Shown here: in pieces, positions 10,966 to 21,346 of the stretch
How positions within the stretch are numbered: position 1 is the stretch's first letter
How the letters are laid out: every line of letters begins with the position of its first letter
Assembly (NCBI GenBank): GCA_946122785.1
Contig: CAMGYJ010000009.1
Span: 24,897,633-24,961,632, forward strand
Origin: Linum tenue
Taxonomy: Eukaryota; Streptophyta; Magnoliopsida; Malpighiales; Linaceae
Length of the DNA stretch: 64,000 bases
Direction of reading: 5' to 3'
Program-made: the position numbers and the translations under genes
The notes under the pieces: model-generated
The model's database searches: none
Told to the model about the DNA's origin: nothing
What the model saw: the letters and a program-made list of their open reading frames with translations, nothing else

Positions 10966-12187
10966 ATGTCCGATGACCTTCCCACCGATGTCGTCACCAA
11001 CATCCTCCTCCGCCTCCCGGTGGCCGCAATTCTGCGCTGCCGCGCCGTCTACAAGCCCTGGCGGGCCCTGATCGACACCCCAAGGTTCACGAAGCTCCAA
11101 CTCGACTACACAGCTGCCACCACCAAAAACGCCGTCCTCTTCGTCCTCGAGGACGACGGCGACGACAACGGCGACCTCCGCTCCGCCGCGTACGTCAACG
11201 GCCTCCGCCGCGAAGCCCGTATCAATATCCAAACCGCCCAAGTCGGCGACGCAATTTCACGCCAGGGCGTAACCCTATTCGGGTCGTGCGACGGGTTGCT
11301 CTGCCTCGGCTACGACAGCGGGAAGGTGCTCATAATCAATCCGGCCACGAGGAAGTCGCACTCCACGATGGTTCGTGTAACCATTTCCCCGTATGATTTC
11401 AGCGCCGGCGGTGCGCATTGGTCTTACCGCGACGGTTGCGGGTTCGGGTATGATTCTGTCTCCGACGACTATAAGGTCGTCAAGATTAACCAGAAGCTCG
11501 AGTCTAGTAAAAAGCTTCTCCAATCTGAAGTGATTAGTCATGGAGTTAGGTTGAACTCTCGTGTATCCGTCAATTTCCCCTATTTCCTAGCTGGTTCGCA
11601 GAAAATAGGCGTGTTTGTGGGTGGGGCAATTCACTGGGTAGCTGGTAGGAGCGAACGATCCGGAGAACAGCAACGTGATTGTGGGTTTCGATTTAGGGCA
11701 CAGTGTATGCAAGGAGATCCCACAGCCAAAGTACACCAACAGGCGATCGTTCAGCATGAGAGTTGGTGAGCTTGGGAAGTGTTTGTGCATATTTGCTAAT
11801 TATTGGGGGAGGGTGGTTGATGTGTGGATGATGAAAGATTATGGAGTGAAGGAGTCATGGAGCATTCTGTTTTCGGTTCCACATCCCGGGCTGTCACACG
11901 ATTATGGAATTCGATCTCTCGGATTCTCCATAACGGGCCACGATGTTCTTGTGCAGCTGGACGGCAGAAGGCTTGTTTGGTACGACCTGAAGAATTCCCA
12001 GAGGGGTGCTGGTGCTGCCCAGAAGGTCACCGTCAATGGATTGAGGACGGAGTGCATGGATGCCGTTGTTTGCTTTGGAAGCCTTGTTCCTCCTGATGGG
12101 AAGTTGCCACCCAAAGAAGTGAAAGTTGAGAAGCAATATCAGAAACCAAGACCCCAAAGGAAGAAGAGGTTTGGTGTTACTAGCTAG
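10966..12187 (+). pseudogene. F-box protein with F-box-associated (kelch/FBA-type) region; one frame break
   Basis: A single-exon F-box gene of the CPR1/FBA class, whose product would recruit substrates to SCF ubiquitin ligases. The N-terminal F-box reads LPTDVVTNILLRLPVAAILR (residues 5-24) followed by CRAVYKPWRALI. The associated domain shows GSCDGLLCL, NPATRKS, GFGYDSVSDDYKVVKI and HWVAG. The frame breaks near 11653 by one extra base; the next frame continues NDPENSNVIVGFDLGH to the stop at 12185. Total length would be near 405 residues, normal for the family. The ATG at 10966 is chosen because it starts directly at the F-box and follows a CT-rich leader. A single base change could also be an assembly error, so the locus may be functional in the plant. 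Confidence 0.8.
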
Positions 12188-13573
12188 TGGCTACCTGTGT
12201 TTGTTACCATGTACTACTGCTTGTTTAAAACTGTGTTATTCTCGTTGCAGAGATGATTTCTTGGCTACTGGGTTCAAGCTGAAGCTTTAGTACTCCTCCA
12301 CTAAGGTAATTTCTTGGTTATTGACTACATTACTATAGCTGATTGGTTCTTGTAACGTTAGTAGCGAACTCTATACTGAATCGCTTGGCAATCTGTTTCG
12401 CAGATGCATATTATGACATATAGAATAGAGTAGTAGTAGTAGAAGAAGAAGTCAGCTGGTTGGATGATGCATTGGAGGCTTGGAGCAGTGATGGACTGAT
12501 GATGGGTAATAAGTGGTTGTTTTCAGCTTGTTCCCCACTCTCCATCATGAACCTATTTTGGCCATTTTGTAAATGCTGTGTGTGGGGAACTTAGGAAAGG
12601 GCTTCCCTGTTTTTGGCAACTTTTGGAAGCTCCAAATAGCATCAGAAGGATTGTCACTAAGTACTGGTGCAAGTAGTTAGTATGTAATGAACGTTGTAGT
12701 TTCTAAGCAACTGATATCAACCTTCCTTGCTTCATTTTGAGTACCATGCCTGATCAATGCTGTGGTGGAAACCTGTTTCGGCTTATCTGCTTCGTTCATT
12801 GCTTCTGATTTGTGAATGATTCGTTTCCTTTCTCATTGATAATGGTTTGTTCGCGATGCTCCTACGACCTAACTCATAGATTATATGTGTTCATGAGTTG
12901 GGAGAGAATGCTTCGTGAAGTATAGTAGGGTAGCTCTTGACTAATGTTTTGTTTACATATGAGACTATTATTTATAGTCGTTATACCGTGACAATTTGAC
13001 AAAAAGATTTTCGTACCAAGATTTCTAACATATACGTTTTTGTGTTATGCTTCTTATTCGTTTTTAGTTTATTGGCTAAAGATCAACCAAATAACTCGGT
13101 TGTTAGGTTGAAATCATGATTGGTAAGTATGCTATGGATGACTCACACGTCGTGCGTATTGACATTTCAAGGCTCAAACTTTGACGTGTTTTGTATATAT
13201 ATCGTACACAATTTCGAAACTAACACACTTGAAGTAAGTAACGGAGTTGGATTAAACAGGAATAATGTGATTATGACTTGTAGAGTACGTGCTCAATATA
13301 TATATATTTTATTTTTGGTTGAACGTGCTCAACAAATTTTGGACTAATACCTAGGATTTTTTTTTTTTTTTTTTTTTGACAAGTAATACCTAGAAATTTG
13401 ATTGAATGTTTAACATATGGATTAGGAAGAAATAAAGGCTTAGCAAAGACTTAATTAATTTGGGAAAATTCTAAATTCTCGTGATGACCAAAACTCCATA
13501 AGCCACATAAACTTTCATAGGCCGACACGAAAGTTGTGGGTAAAAGACCAGGAAATCAGTCCAATTAAAATTC
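12188..13573. other. Intergenic region between F-box copies
   Basis: This contains the F-box 3' flank, AT-rich DNA, an AT microsatellite near 13297 and a long T-run (13357-13377). No gene is recognised. Confidence 0.5.
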
Positions 13574-13759
13574 GTGCCTAACGACTTGTTTCATCTTGGG
13601 CCATCGCCAGGCCCGCCACCGCTCAGGTCCAAATGCGTAAGCAGCCTAGCTGGCGAACCCATCCATTCTAGAGTCTTCTTCTCGTCTTGTCTCCGTCGAG
13701 AAACTCAAATTTTTTGTATTTCCCCTTTCCCGGCAGTTACTGAGGCAAGCAGAAGAAAT

Positions 13760-13816
13760 ATGTCCGATCACGTTCCCTTTGATCTCGTCACCAAGATTCT
13801 CCTCGGGCCAAACTAG
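13760..13816 (+). pseudogene. Truncated second F-box copy
   Basis: ATG at 13760 encodes MSDHVPFDLVTKILL, closely like the start of the 10966 gene (MSDDLPTDVVTNILL). The leader is also alike (GTCTTCTTCTCGTC and GTCTCCGTCGAGAAACTC against the 10856-10890 region). After about 15 codons the similarity stops near 13805. Repeat DNA follows (40 bp shared with the P450 intron), then a long-TIR element. This is a tandem duplicate cut off by repeat insertion or deletion. Confidence 0.7.
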
Positions 13817-13856
13817 AAGACGTTCAATTATTCATCTTATATCATATTTAATTAAA

Positions 13857-15167
13857 GGGTTAAAGACACATTTGGTCACTGAAATTACAAAATCGGGACA
13901 TGTTTAGTCACTAGAAAAAGTTAATATCAAATTTGGTCACTACAATTACTAAAACTGGACGCATTTAGTCACTCGCCGTTAGTCTCCGTCCAACTCCGTT
14001 AATGAAGTCCGTTAAGTGCTGATGTGGCAAATAGAATTGCCTAATCAGCCAGATATAACCCAACAAAAATAAAACCCGACCCGCCACGTCATTATAACCC
14101 GCCACCTCATTAAAACCAACCCAACCCATGACCCAACCCTACCCAACCCTTCTTCCTCCTTCCTCCCCAACCCAATTTAGGGTTTTCCCCATCCCATCCA
14201 AATTCGCTGGGCGGGGAGAAGATCTCTCCGCCATTAATCTACCGCACTCAAGAAACCCCACAATCAGTTACAGCAGAAAAAAACCTAATTCCCCAATTCG
14301 AAACCGACCAAAATTCAGGATCGTACCGAAACCCAGAACTCGAATGCGGCCCACCAGCCACTAAAACCCCCCCAAAACTAACTCGAAGCCGGAAGTCAAA
14401 GCAGAATCAACAGCAGCAGCCGCAATCAGCAATCGAAAGCACAACTTACCTATGAATCATGGAACTGAGAGAGCGGAAGGAGATGAAGAACCCAAAACCG
14501 GAGCCACTCCGCAGACAAAAAGTGAAGCGGTGGCCCTATGCCCTATGGTGGTGCGATGCCTGAGATCTCCTAAAATGGCAGCCTTTGAGAAATGGCAATT
14601 CTCACGCCACCAACACCTCCCGGAAAAGGGCAAACAAAACAGGCCAGCAAGTTTCCCCCGGGTGACGTACTGCGGCCGCTGCGTGCGGTTCCTGGCGTCC
14701 AGAAAAGAAAAGAAGAATAAGAGTTGAAATAAGATTTTTTAGAAATTTGGAATGACAGAGGAAGAAGATGAAGGAAGGGCGGCAGATTAATGGCGGAGAG
14801 ATCTTCTCCCCACCCAGCGAATTTGGATGGGATGGGGAAAACCCTAAATTGGGTTGGGGAGGAAGGAGGAAGAAGGGTTGGGTAGGGTTGGGTCATGGGT
14901 TGGGTTGGTTTTAATGAGGTGGCGGGTTATAATGACGTGGCGGGTCGGGTTTTATTTTTGTTGGGTTATATCCGGCTGATTAGGCAATACTGTTTGCCAC
15001 ATCAGCACTTAACGGACTTCATTAACGGAGTTGGACGGAGACTAACGGCGAGTGACTAAATGCGTCCAGTTTTAGTAATTGTAGTGACCAAATTTGATAT
15101 TAATTTTTTCTAGTGACTAAACATGTCCCGATTTTGTAATCTCAGTGACCAAATGTGTCTTTAACCC
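13857..15167. mobile_element. Long-TIR MULE-like foldback element A (1311 bp, 10-bp TSD)
   Basis: Ends are GGGTTAAAG and CTTTAACCC, flanked by the direct repeat TTTAATTAAA at 13847-13856 and 15168-15177. The terminal inverted repeats are very long, about 385 bp (13857-14243 against 14783-15167). They include the recurring GGTCACT(G/A)(A/C)AATTAC and TAGTCACTAGAAAAA strings and the GATGTGGCAAA block. A loop of about 540 bp has no recognised gene. A 10-bp target duplication and long arms fit Mutator-like foldback elements; the superfamily is inferred. Confidence 0.85.
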
Positions 15168-15289
15168 TTTAATTAAAAGAACGAAAAAGGGTCCATTTTT
15201 CGCAAATGACAAGAAAAAAAATTAGAAAAAAAATTATGTCCTCAAAGCTGACGTGGCAGGTGAGGTGGGCATTGACTAACGGTCAACAA

Positions 15290-15935
15290 GTTTGACCGTC
15301 TGATTTAACGGTCAAACCCGCCTCCAGGCCAAATGAGGAAGTTTGCTACATAGTTCAGGCCAGAATAGCAATTTCCAATACCACGGGCCAAAGTAGAAAG
15401 TATATGGATATTTCGGGCCAAACTAGAATAAGCACTTCAACTAGCAAATAATAAATAGGAGAATACTGGGCCCAAACTAGAATAAGCACTTCAACTGCTT
15501 CCCTTTTGACTTGCTTGCTACTTCCCAAAGGTCTGTTGAGGTCTACCAAAATATATACAAGGAACAGAAGCAACTGAAATAAGGAGAAGAACCAAAAAAT
15601 ATAAAAAATAAAGTTTGACCGTCTGATTTAACGGTCAAACCCGCCTCCAGGCCAAATGAGGAAGTTTGCTACATAGTTCAGGCCAGAATAGCAATTTCCA
15701 ATACCACGGGCCAAAGTAGAAAGTATATGGATATTTCGGGCCAAACTAGAATAAGCACTTCAACTAGCAAATAATAAATAGGAGAATACTGGGCCCAAAC
15801 TAGAATAAGCACTTCAGCTGCTTCCCTTTTGACTTGCTTGCTACTTCCCAAAGGTCTGTTGAGGTCTACCAAAATATATACAAGGAACAGAAGCAACTGA
15901 AATAAGGAGAAGAACCAAAAAATATAAAAAATAAA
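15290..15935. repeat. Tandem duplication, two 323-bp copies
   Basis: The segment starting TTTGACCGTCTGATTTAACG at 15291 starts again at 15614, and nearly every base repeats (one visible A/G difference at 15499 against 15819). Copy 2 ends at the AAAGTTTG just before the tRNA-like gene, while copy 1 ends at AAAGTTTG followed by copy 2. Unequal exchange or slippage using this short string could explain the duplication. Confidence 0.9.
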
Positions 15936-15939
15936 GTTT

Positions 15940-16012
15940 GGCCCATGCAAGTCTCGAACCTGCGACCTTTGCGTTATTAGCATCACGCTCTAACCAACTG
16001 AGCTAATGGGCC
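15940..16012 (-). tRNA. tRNA-Ile (anticodon AAU), possibly degenerate
   Basis: The minus strand reads as a 73-base tRNA. The acceptor arms GGCCCAT and ATGGGCC are perfect. The D arm is TTAGCTCAGTTGGTTAGAGC, the anticodon loop is CTAATAA and the T arm is GCAGG-TTCGAGA-CTTGC. It matches plant tRNA-Ile(AAU) closely. The anticodon stem, TGATG against CGCAA, has two mismatches where functional copies pair fully, and the B box ends ACT rather than the usual CC. T-rich DNA follows, suitable as a Pol III stop. It could be a weak or dead copy. Confidence 0.7.
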
Positions 16013-16275
16013 TGTTTATTTAATAACTTCCTCCAAATATTTATCACAGGTATCGTGTTTTGAATAACTAGTCCGGAAAATGTTCTTAGCTCAGAGAACA
16101 TTAACACTTAACCAGTCCATACAAATGGCAGGAAAATAAGAAAAAACCCAAACCATACAAAATATAAAATGTCACACTAAAAGATGGATCTAAGGAAAGA
16201 AATTGAATGGTTGGGAAAACAAACCATGAGATCAAAGTCACTTGGCGAAACTAATAAATAGGGTGTTTTAGTTTG

Positions 16276-17455
16276 TTTTTTTTTTTTTTGCATTGAAGGG
16301 AGGCCGAAGCCGCATAGACAAGGGAGGTTACAGAAAAGAAGAGGGTTGCGTCACAACATGACGCTCAAAAGAAATGCCCATACAATCATCAATAAGAATG
16401 GGGGCTAACGCCGGCGGTGGATCAAAAAGTTCATGCATACCCAGGGGATAGACGAGACTGTGCTTCGAGAGCCAATTCGCGGCTCTATTCCCCTCCCGAT
16501 ATACATGCCCGATGCTGACCAACCAATCCTGCGCCAGACTCCTCCGAATCGAAGCCAACAAAGAGGCGTAGGGATGAACGGGATCATGACGACTCTTAAT
16601 TAACGAGATAGCCAACTGCAAGTCCGACTCAACAATAACACAGGCACACCCAGCTTTCCTGGCGAGTTGGAGGCCATAGTAGACAACCTAGAGCTCGGCA
16701 AGGGTCGCCGAGGCTTCACCCACTTTAGCAACGAAGTCCCAGATCCACTTACCATGCTCATCGCGGATAATACCCCCAGCTCCGGCTAGCCCTGGATTGC
16801 CCACCGAAGCACCATCAACGTTAAGTACCCACCCATTTCGAGGGAAGTTCCAGTGGATCTGCGTCTCCACCCTCTCTGGCTTGGATCCCTGGCGGCCAAA
16901 GCTCACCGTGGGGGCCTGCCAAGCCTTATGCCATAAAAGAGCCCTTTGATGGATGGAGAAAGCAAGGGAAGGTGCTGACAGCGCCTTATGCAGTCCCTGG
17001 AAACAACCTGTACACCTGTTCTTCCTTGAGAATGTTGGCACAGAACCAGTCTTCCTGGGTGTTGAGAAAGAAGCTCTGATGCTCCGCCTGCGGAATCCAC
17101 ATCAGCCAAAAGAAACGAGCAGGGTAGCAGTCACGCAATAGGTGGATGATGGTCTCTTCGTAGTTCCCGCATCTTTGGCACATGGGGGACTCCACACACT
17201 TACGAGAGTAGCGAAGAACATTAGTCGCAATGCGCCCTAAAGACACCAGCCACGCGAAACACCTGACTCTTTCTGCAACCGGAGCTTCCAAATGGCTCTC
17301 CGCACCTTTTCATTTGGATCATTGCTCGGAGGCAAGGCCAGACTGTAGGCCGATGAGGTTGAGAACTGACCATTCGAGGAAGCGGTCCAAAGAATAGTGT
17401 CCTCTTCCAGAGACAGGGGATCCACATGGCTTGCCGTGATTTTTTGAAGCATAAC
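16276..17455 (-). pseudogene. LINE 3' fragment: zinc-binding RT tail and RNase H
   Basis: On the minus strand, 17452-16986 encodes a zf-RVT region (AIWKL, ERVRCFAWLVSLGRIATN, CQRCGNYEETIIHLLRDC). Next, 17041-16688 and 16621-16328 encode a plant LINE-type RNase H (GWVLNVDGASVGNPGLAGAGGIIRD, then HVYREGNRAANWLSKHS). Several frame shifts and a stop near 16690 break it. A 14-base T-run at 16276-16289 is the poly(A) tail in reverse, marking the 3' end. The 5' end is truncated near 17455, as is usual for LINE insertions. No clear target duplication was found. Confidence 0.85.
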
Positions 17456-18236
17456 AATCTACTACTTCATGTAATTACCACCTTATCATGAACGTGATTA
17501 GTAATATGGAAAATGTTAATTTCAATAATTTTGATCATAGACAGGCCATGTTAAGTGTAGGGATGACAAAAAGGATCCAATACTCGGATATTTGCCAAAT
17601 CTAATTTATTATAGACCAAATCAAGTTTGAATAATTTTATTTTAGGATCACACATCCATATCCAATTTTTAAGTTTTGGTCTAAAATTTGACTCTTAATA
17701 TCGGAAGTCCAAAATAAAATGGGTGCACGATTATAATGCAATTCTTGTATATTATTTTGTTATGAAACAAGTAGAAAGGTGGAAACAACTAAAATAAAGG
17801 TGTATTATTGGGTTGAACGTAGTTAATGAAATGATTGGTATTATTTTTATGTGTAATATACAATCATGAATCATGTAGACCTAATTAGACCTATTTGGGT
17901 CTAACTCACATGAAATGACTAAATTGTAAAAAAAAAAAGAAACTCAAAAAAGATATAATTCAAACCCAACGTAACACAAAATTATTAGAAGTGTATGTGA
18001 GTCTATTATAATGCGATCCAATACTTATATGAGTCATGATAATTGGGTAAAAGCAACACAGATAGTAGCCAGTCTACCCTACTAGATTGAATCAATGAAT
18101 TGAAAGGATGTTTGTGTAATATTAAAGACTTTTTGACAATGTGTAATATTAAAGACTTAATTCATGATAAACTTCAAAGTGAATGCACCCATTGAGACGT
18201 GCTACTGTTCAACAACGAAGACATCCATGAATAATA
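17456..18236. other. AT-rich intergenic DNA
   Basis: There are no reading frames or RNA genes that I recognise. The segment lies between the LINE fragment and the Helitron terminus. Confidence 0.5.
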
Positions 18237-18259
18237 CTAGGAATTAGCCCGTGCTCTGC
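18237..18259 (-). other. Helitron 3' terminus (hairpin plus CTAG)
   Basis: The minus strand reads CTCGCGGCAGAGCACGGGC, then TAATTCCTAG, then T. The arms CTCGCG and CACGGG pair with one wobble and one mismatch. The distance to CTAG is about ten bases, as in plant Helitrons. Confidence 0.65.
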
Positions 18260-18611
18260 CGCGAGGTATGTTGATTTAAGTTGTCAGTGTAAATGGGGAT
18301 TTTAAACCGTGTGGTTTCCCAACCTACACCAATCATCATTGTTGATAAACCAAGAACAATAAGATAGCTAGATGATGCACTGTAGTTCAGCGCACATAAA
18401 ACGTACTGGAGATTTAGTTTGCCAAGCAAAGAAGCCAAAGGCAGTACAAAATCATCTTGTTCAAATCCAAAAGTCTTTGCAAGCTGAATAAGCAAACATG
18501 CACACTGTTTTGTCTCCATGGAAGTTGGAGAACAGGAACTTAGTTCTAGAATGAGGATATTAGGGGTATATCAAGTGCACCAGCAAGTTTTTCCCTCATC
18601 AATGTAGACGA
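18244..18611 (-). other. Helitron 3' region, small unidentified frame
   Basis: A 91-codon frame (18519-18244) starting METKQCACLLIQ overlaps the terminal hairpin. It has no recognised domain and its overlap with the transposon end argues that it is not a real gene. Confidence 0.3.
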
Positions 18612-20560
18612 TCACCTGTCCATTCTTGAGGTATGCCAAAGTGTTGCAACTCTTATGTGCGGTTTGACCGGTGAAGTTCTGTTTTCTAAATCTGAGCAAC
18701 CGATGTATAGCTCCCCTGCAAACATTCTGCTACACTTTCTGATCAGCAATGCTTTGGCAGATTCTGTTTCGAGTTTTTTGTACTTGCTGGGGGACATTCC
18801 AATTATCGAGAGAGCGGCCTCATGGTCCAGTATGACATCAATATCATCATCTCCATGTTCACACTTGACTTCCAGCTGATAGTGCAAGCTAGTTATAGAT
18901 ATAAATGAGAGTTCTGGTTAGCTTATTTGTTGATATATTAATAAGCATAAGAACTGTTCACATCGAAACAAAAAATTACTTCGGCCATTGCTCAGTTGTT
19001 CGGCAAATGCTACTTCGAAACTTCAATTGTGATATGGAAAACTTGGCACGGTAAAGTATCTAACACAAATGGCAATTTATGTTTTAATATATGTGCATAT
19101 GTAAAATTTCTGTGCAAGCTGTTGGCAAGGTAGATATATTTAGTTCCCAACGTACCTTGTGGTGGCTCTCATCAGATCCAAGCACAGCTTTGATGTCAGC
19201 GAGTGATTTCTTCTCAATTCCTGGTCGAAGATAGCCTGTTTTCACACCGGTGTCGGCATCCATGTAGTAAACCTGTTTGCGACTATGAAGGAAACTGGAT
19301 TGCAGGAAAAATACAACAAACCATTAGTTTTGTTTCAATTGATTGGCAATACAAATTAATTGAGATATGAACAGCATATGTGAATAGAGAAGTGTACATG
19401 TGCATAATTTCCTTGACCGAGTGTGTGTAGGATTCCATCTTCAGAGAACTGGCAGGAGTTGATTTGAAATGGTACTTGTATTTCTGGTTGGGCAGAGGTG
19501 GCACTCGAATGACATATTTGATTGTAACTATGAGAGGCAAGTGAGCTTCAGCCGCAGGTGCATTTTCTAAGAACCTTAAGATGTCATATCCTTGATAATC
19601 AACCATTGCCTTGGCGCCGCTGTTTACGTGGACAAATATTAAGTTAGTGGATCCATAGAATTCAGAAATGAACACATTATTTTGGAAAATGTACCTCACA
19701 TCCTGTACAACCATGCGAAATTCTTTGAGAATACCACAAACTGTAGTGGGAACACTCAGACGCCTGATGCACACAGTGATGTCTGTTGTGAACAAAAATG
19801 TTTGTCATTTTAAAGTTTAGATTAATCTTAGTATGGTAAACAGAGATAGTCAAATGTACCTGTATGGTACTCAATGGTGTCTGTTTGAAGAGGCACTATC
19901 GAAAATACTATCCCAATATCCCAGCCAATAGGGAAGCGCGGGTCTTCTGGGTCTTCTTCAATCCTTGAAATATTTTGTTCGGAAGTTATGTGCAACCTTA
20001 ACTCTCCTGGAACAATCCTCGGATTTTCCCTCGCTGGTATCGCCAGAACCGAATTAAACTGATAAAGCTTCCCGATCTTTATTCTGCGAGATATCTCGGT
20101 GATGTCTCTTTCACCAACCATTGACTCAATCAATCGTTCCTATAAGAACAACACTTGAGCTAGTAATACTGTACAACGCATTTTGTCGAAAGTCATTAAT
20201 GAAAGGACTGTGTCATTTTGTAATTGGATCGTAACAAACCTTTTTATCCATCCAAATTATGTGCATGGTCAGATCTTTAAGTTTGGGTGCTTCTCGGAAT
20301 TCAAGCCATGTAAACACAGGTCTAGCAATAACTGTGCGAACGTTGGTGCCCAAACGCAATCCCCTAAATGGCATGCAGGTTTCAATCGGGTCTGTAAGAC
20401 AATAAAGGGAAACAAAAATGGGTATTTTATCTGTTTTTGCAGAGGATTCGAGATTCTCATGAGGATTTATTTACAGAAATGGAAGGCATGCACCTTTGTT
20501 ATCGGTGGGGACCACGTGACCGCCCTCTGTGGACTGGTCTTTTTCGGGTAAGCTCTCCAT
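18612..20560 (-). CDS. RPA70-like OB-fold single-strand DNA-binding protein (copy 1), 8 exons, intact
   Basis: Exons: 20560-20494, 20391-20240, 20139-19860, 19782-19695, 19619-19398, 19282-19156, 19059-18980 and 18888-18612. All introns are GT-AG and all phases close, giving about 430 residues with no stop. The first OB region (PIETCMPFRGLRLGTNVRTV through ITSEQNIS) has the RPA1/DUF223 pattern of a short conserved start, TMHIIWMDKK, then PARENPRIVPGELRLHI. A second OB region includes KAMVDYQGYDILRFLENAP. The third exon group ends VTSLH-type strings, here IRVATLWHT. The product should bind single-strand DNA in replication or repair. Its paralogue at 23683-25561 has the same exon phases. It lies inside a presumed Helitron, so it may serve the element rather than the host. 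Confidence 0.7.
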
Positions 20561-21346
20561 GTTAGGTGGGGTCTGTGGGCAAACAGCAGAAGTACCGATG
20601 AGCAGTAATTCTCGAGATGTAAAGGCGGTGAAGAAGAGGGGGACGTGGATTTACCTTGGTTTAAAAGATTGTCTGGTAGCTTCAGTGGTGGGGCTTTACG
20701 CGACGGAGAAGGATTGATGAAGATGTGGACGACTGGTATGGTTGGTGAGGGATGGTAGGGTTCAAAGGGGAGGTTCGATTGGAGCGCTCATATTGGGCGG
20801 GTTTACGATGGGCCTTTATCTGTAGCTCTAAAGCACCATTTGGGCTGGGCTCAAATGCACTTGTTGTCATAAAATGCAAAAAGACATGTCAATTTAAGAA
20901 GTAGACCAGGCCCAAACACGTTTGGTCCACAGTAATTAACGCTACAACGGATTTAAGCGTCTGCCTTGTTCGAAACACGAAGGACACAGCAGTGGCACAC
21001 AAAGATTACCATAGTGTGGAATGAAGCTGAACTGAAGTTGCCGAACTGTATTACACATCAAAAGCAACGGCACACAAAGATTGGCACACTGTGGAAGTTT
21101 TGAATCACAATAGTGTTAATTTATGTGTTTAAACTTCTAGGCTTCCAATCTAGACCAAGAAGACACAACCAAACCAGTTTGAAGTTGTGGCTGCGCCAAT
21201 AGTAGCAGACAAATCTGTGAAAAGGGCATGAAATGTTAGCTAACACGGTTGTAGTTTTGATAGTAGATTAGATAAAGATAATCATTTGTAGTTTTGTAAA
21301 CTACCTTCATGCAATGCACAGCAGGTGCACAACCCACCCTGACCTA
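20561..21346. other. Spacer between RPA-like copy 1 and the helicase remnant
   Basis: No gene is seen. The segment should hold the promoter and leader of the 20560 gene (minus strand) and the 3' flank of the helicase. Confidence 0.4.

Noticed and set aside
12211..12250. GT-AG pair in the F-box 3' flank that could be an intron
   Set aside because: Only 40 bases, below the usual minimum for plant introns.
18244..18519. 91-codon frame at the Helitron end
   Set aside because: It overlaps the terminal hairpin and has no known domain.
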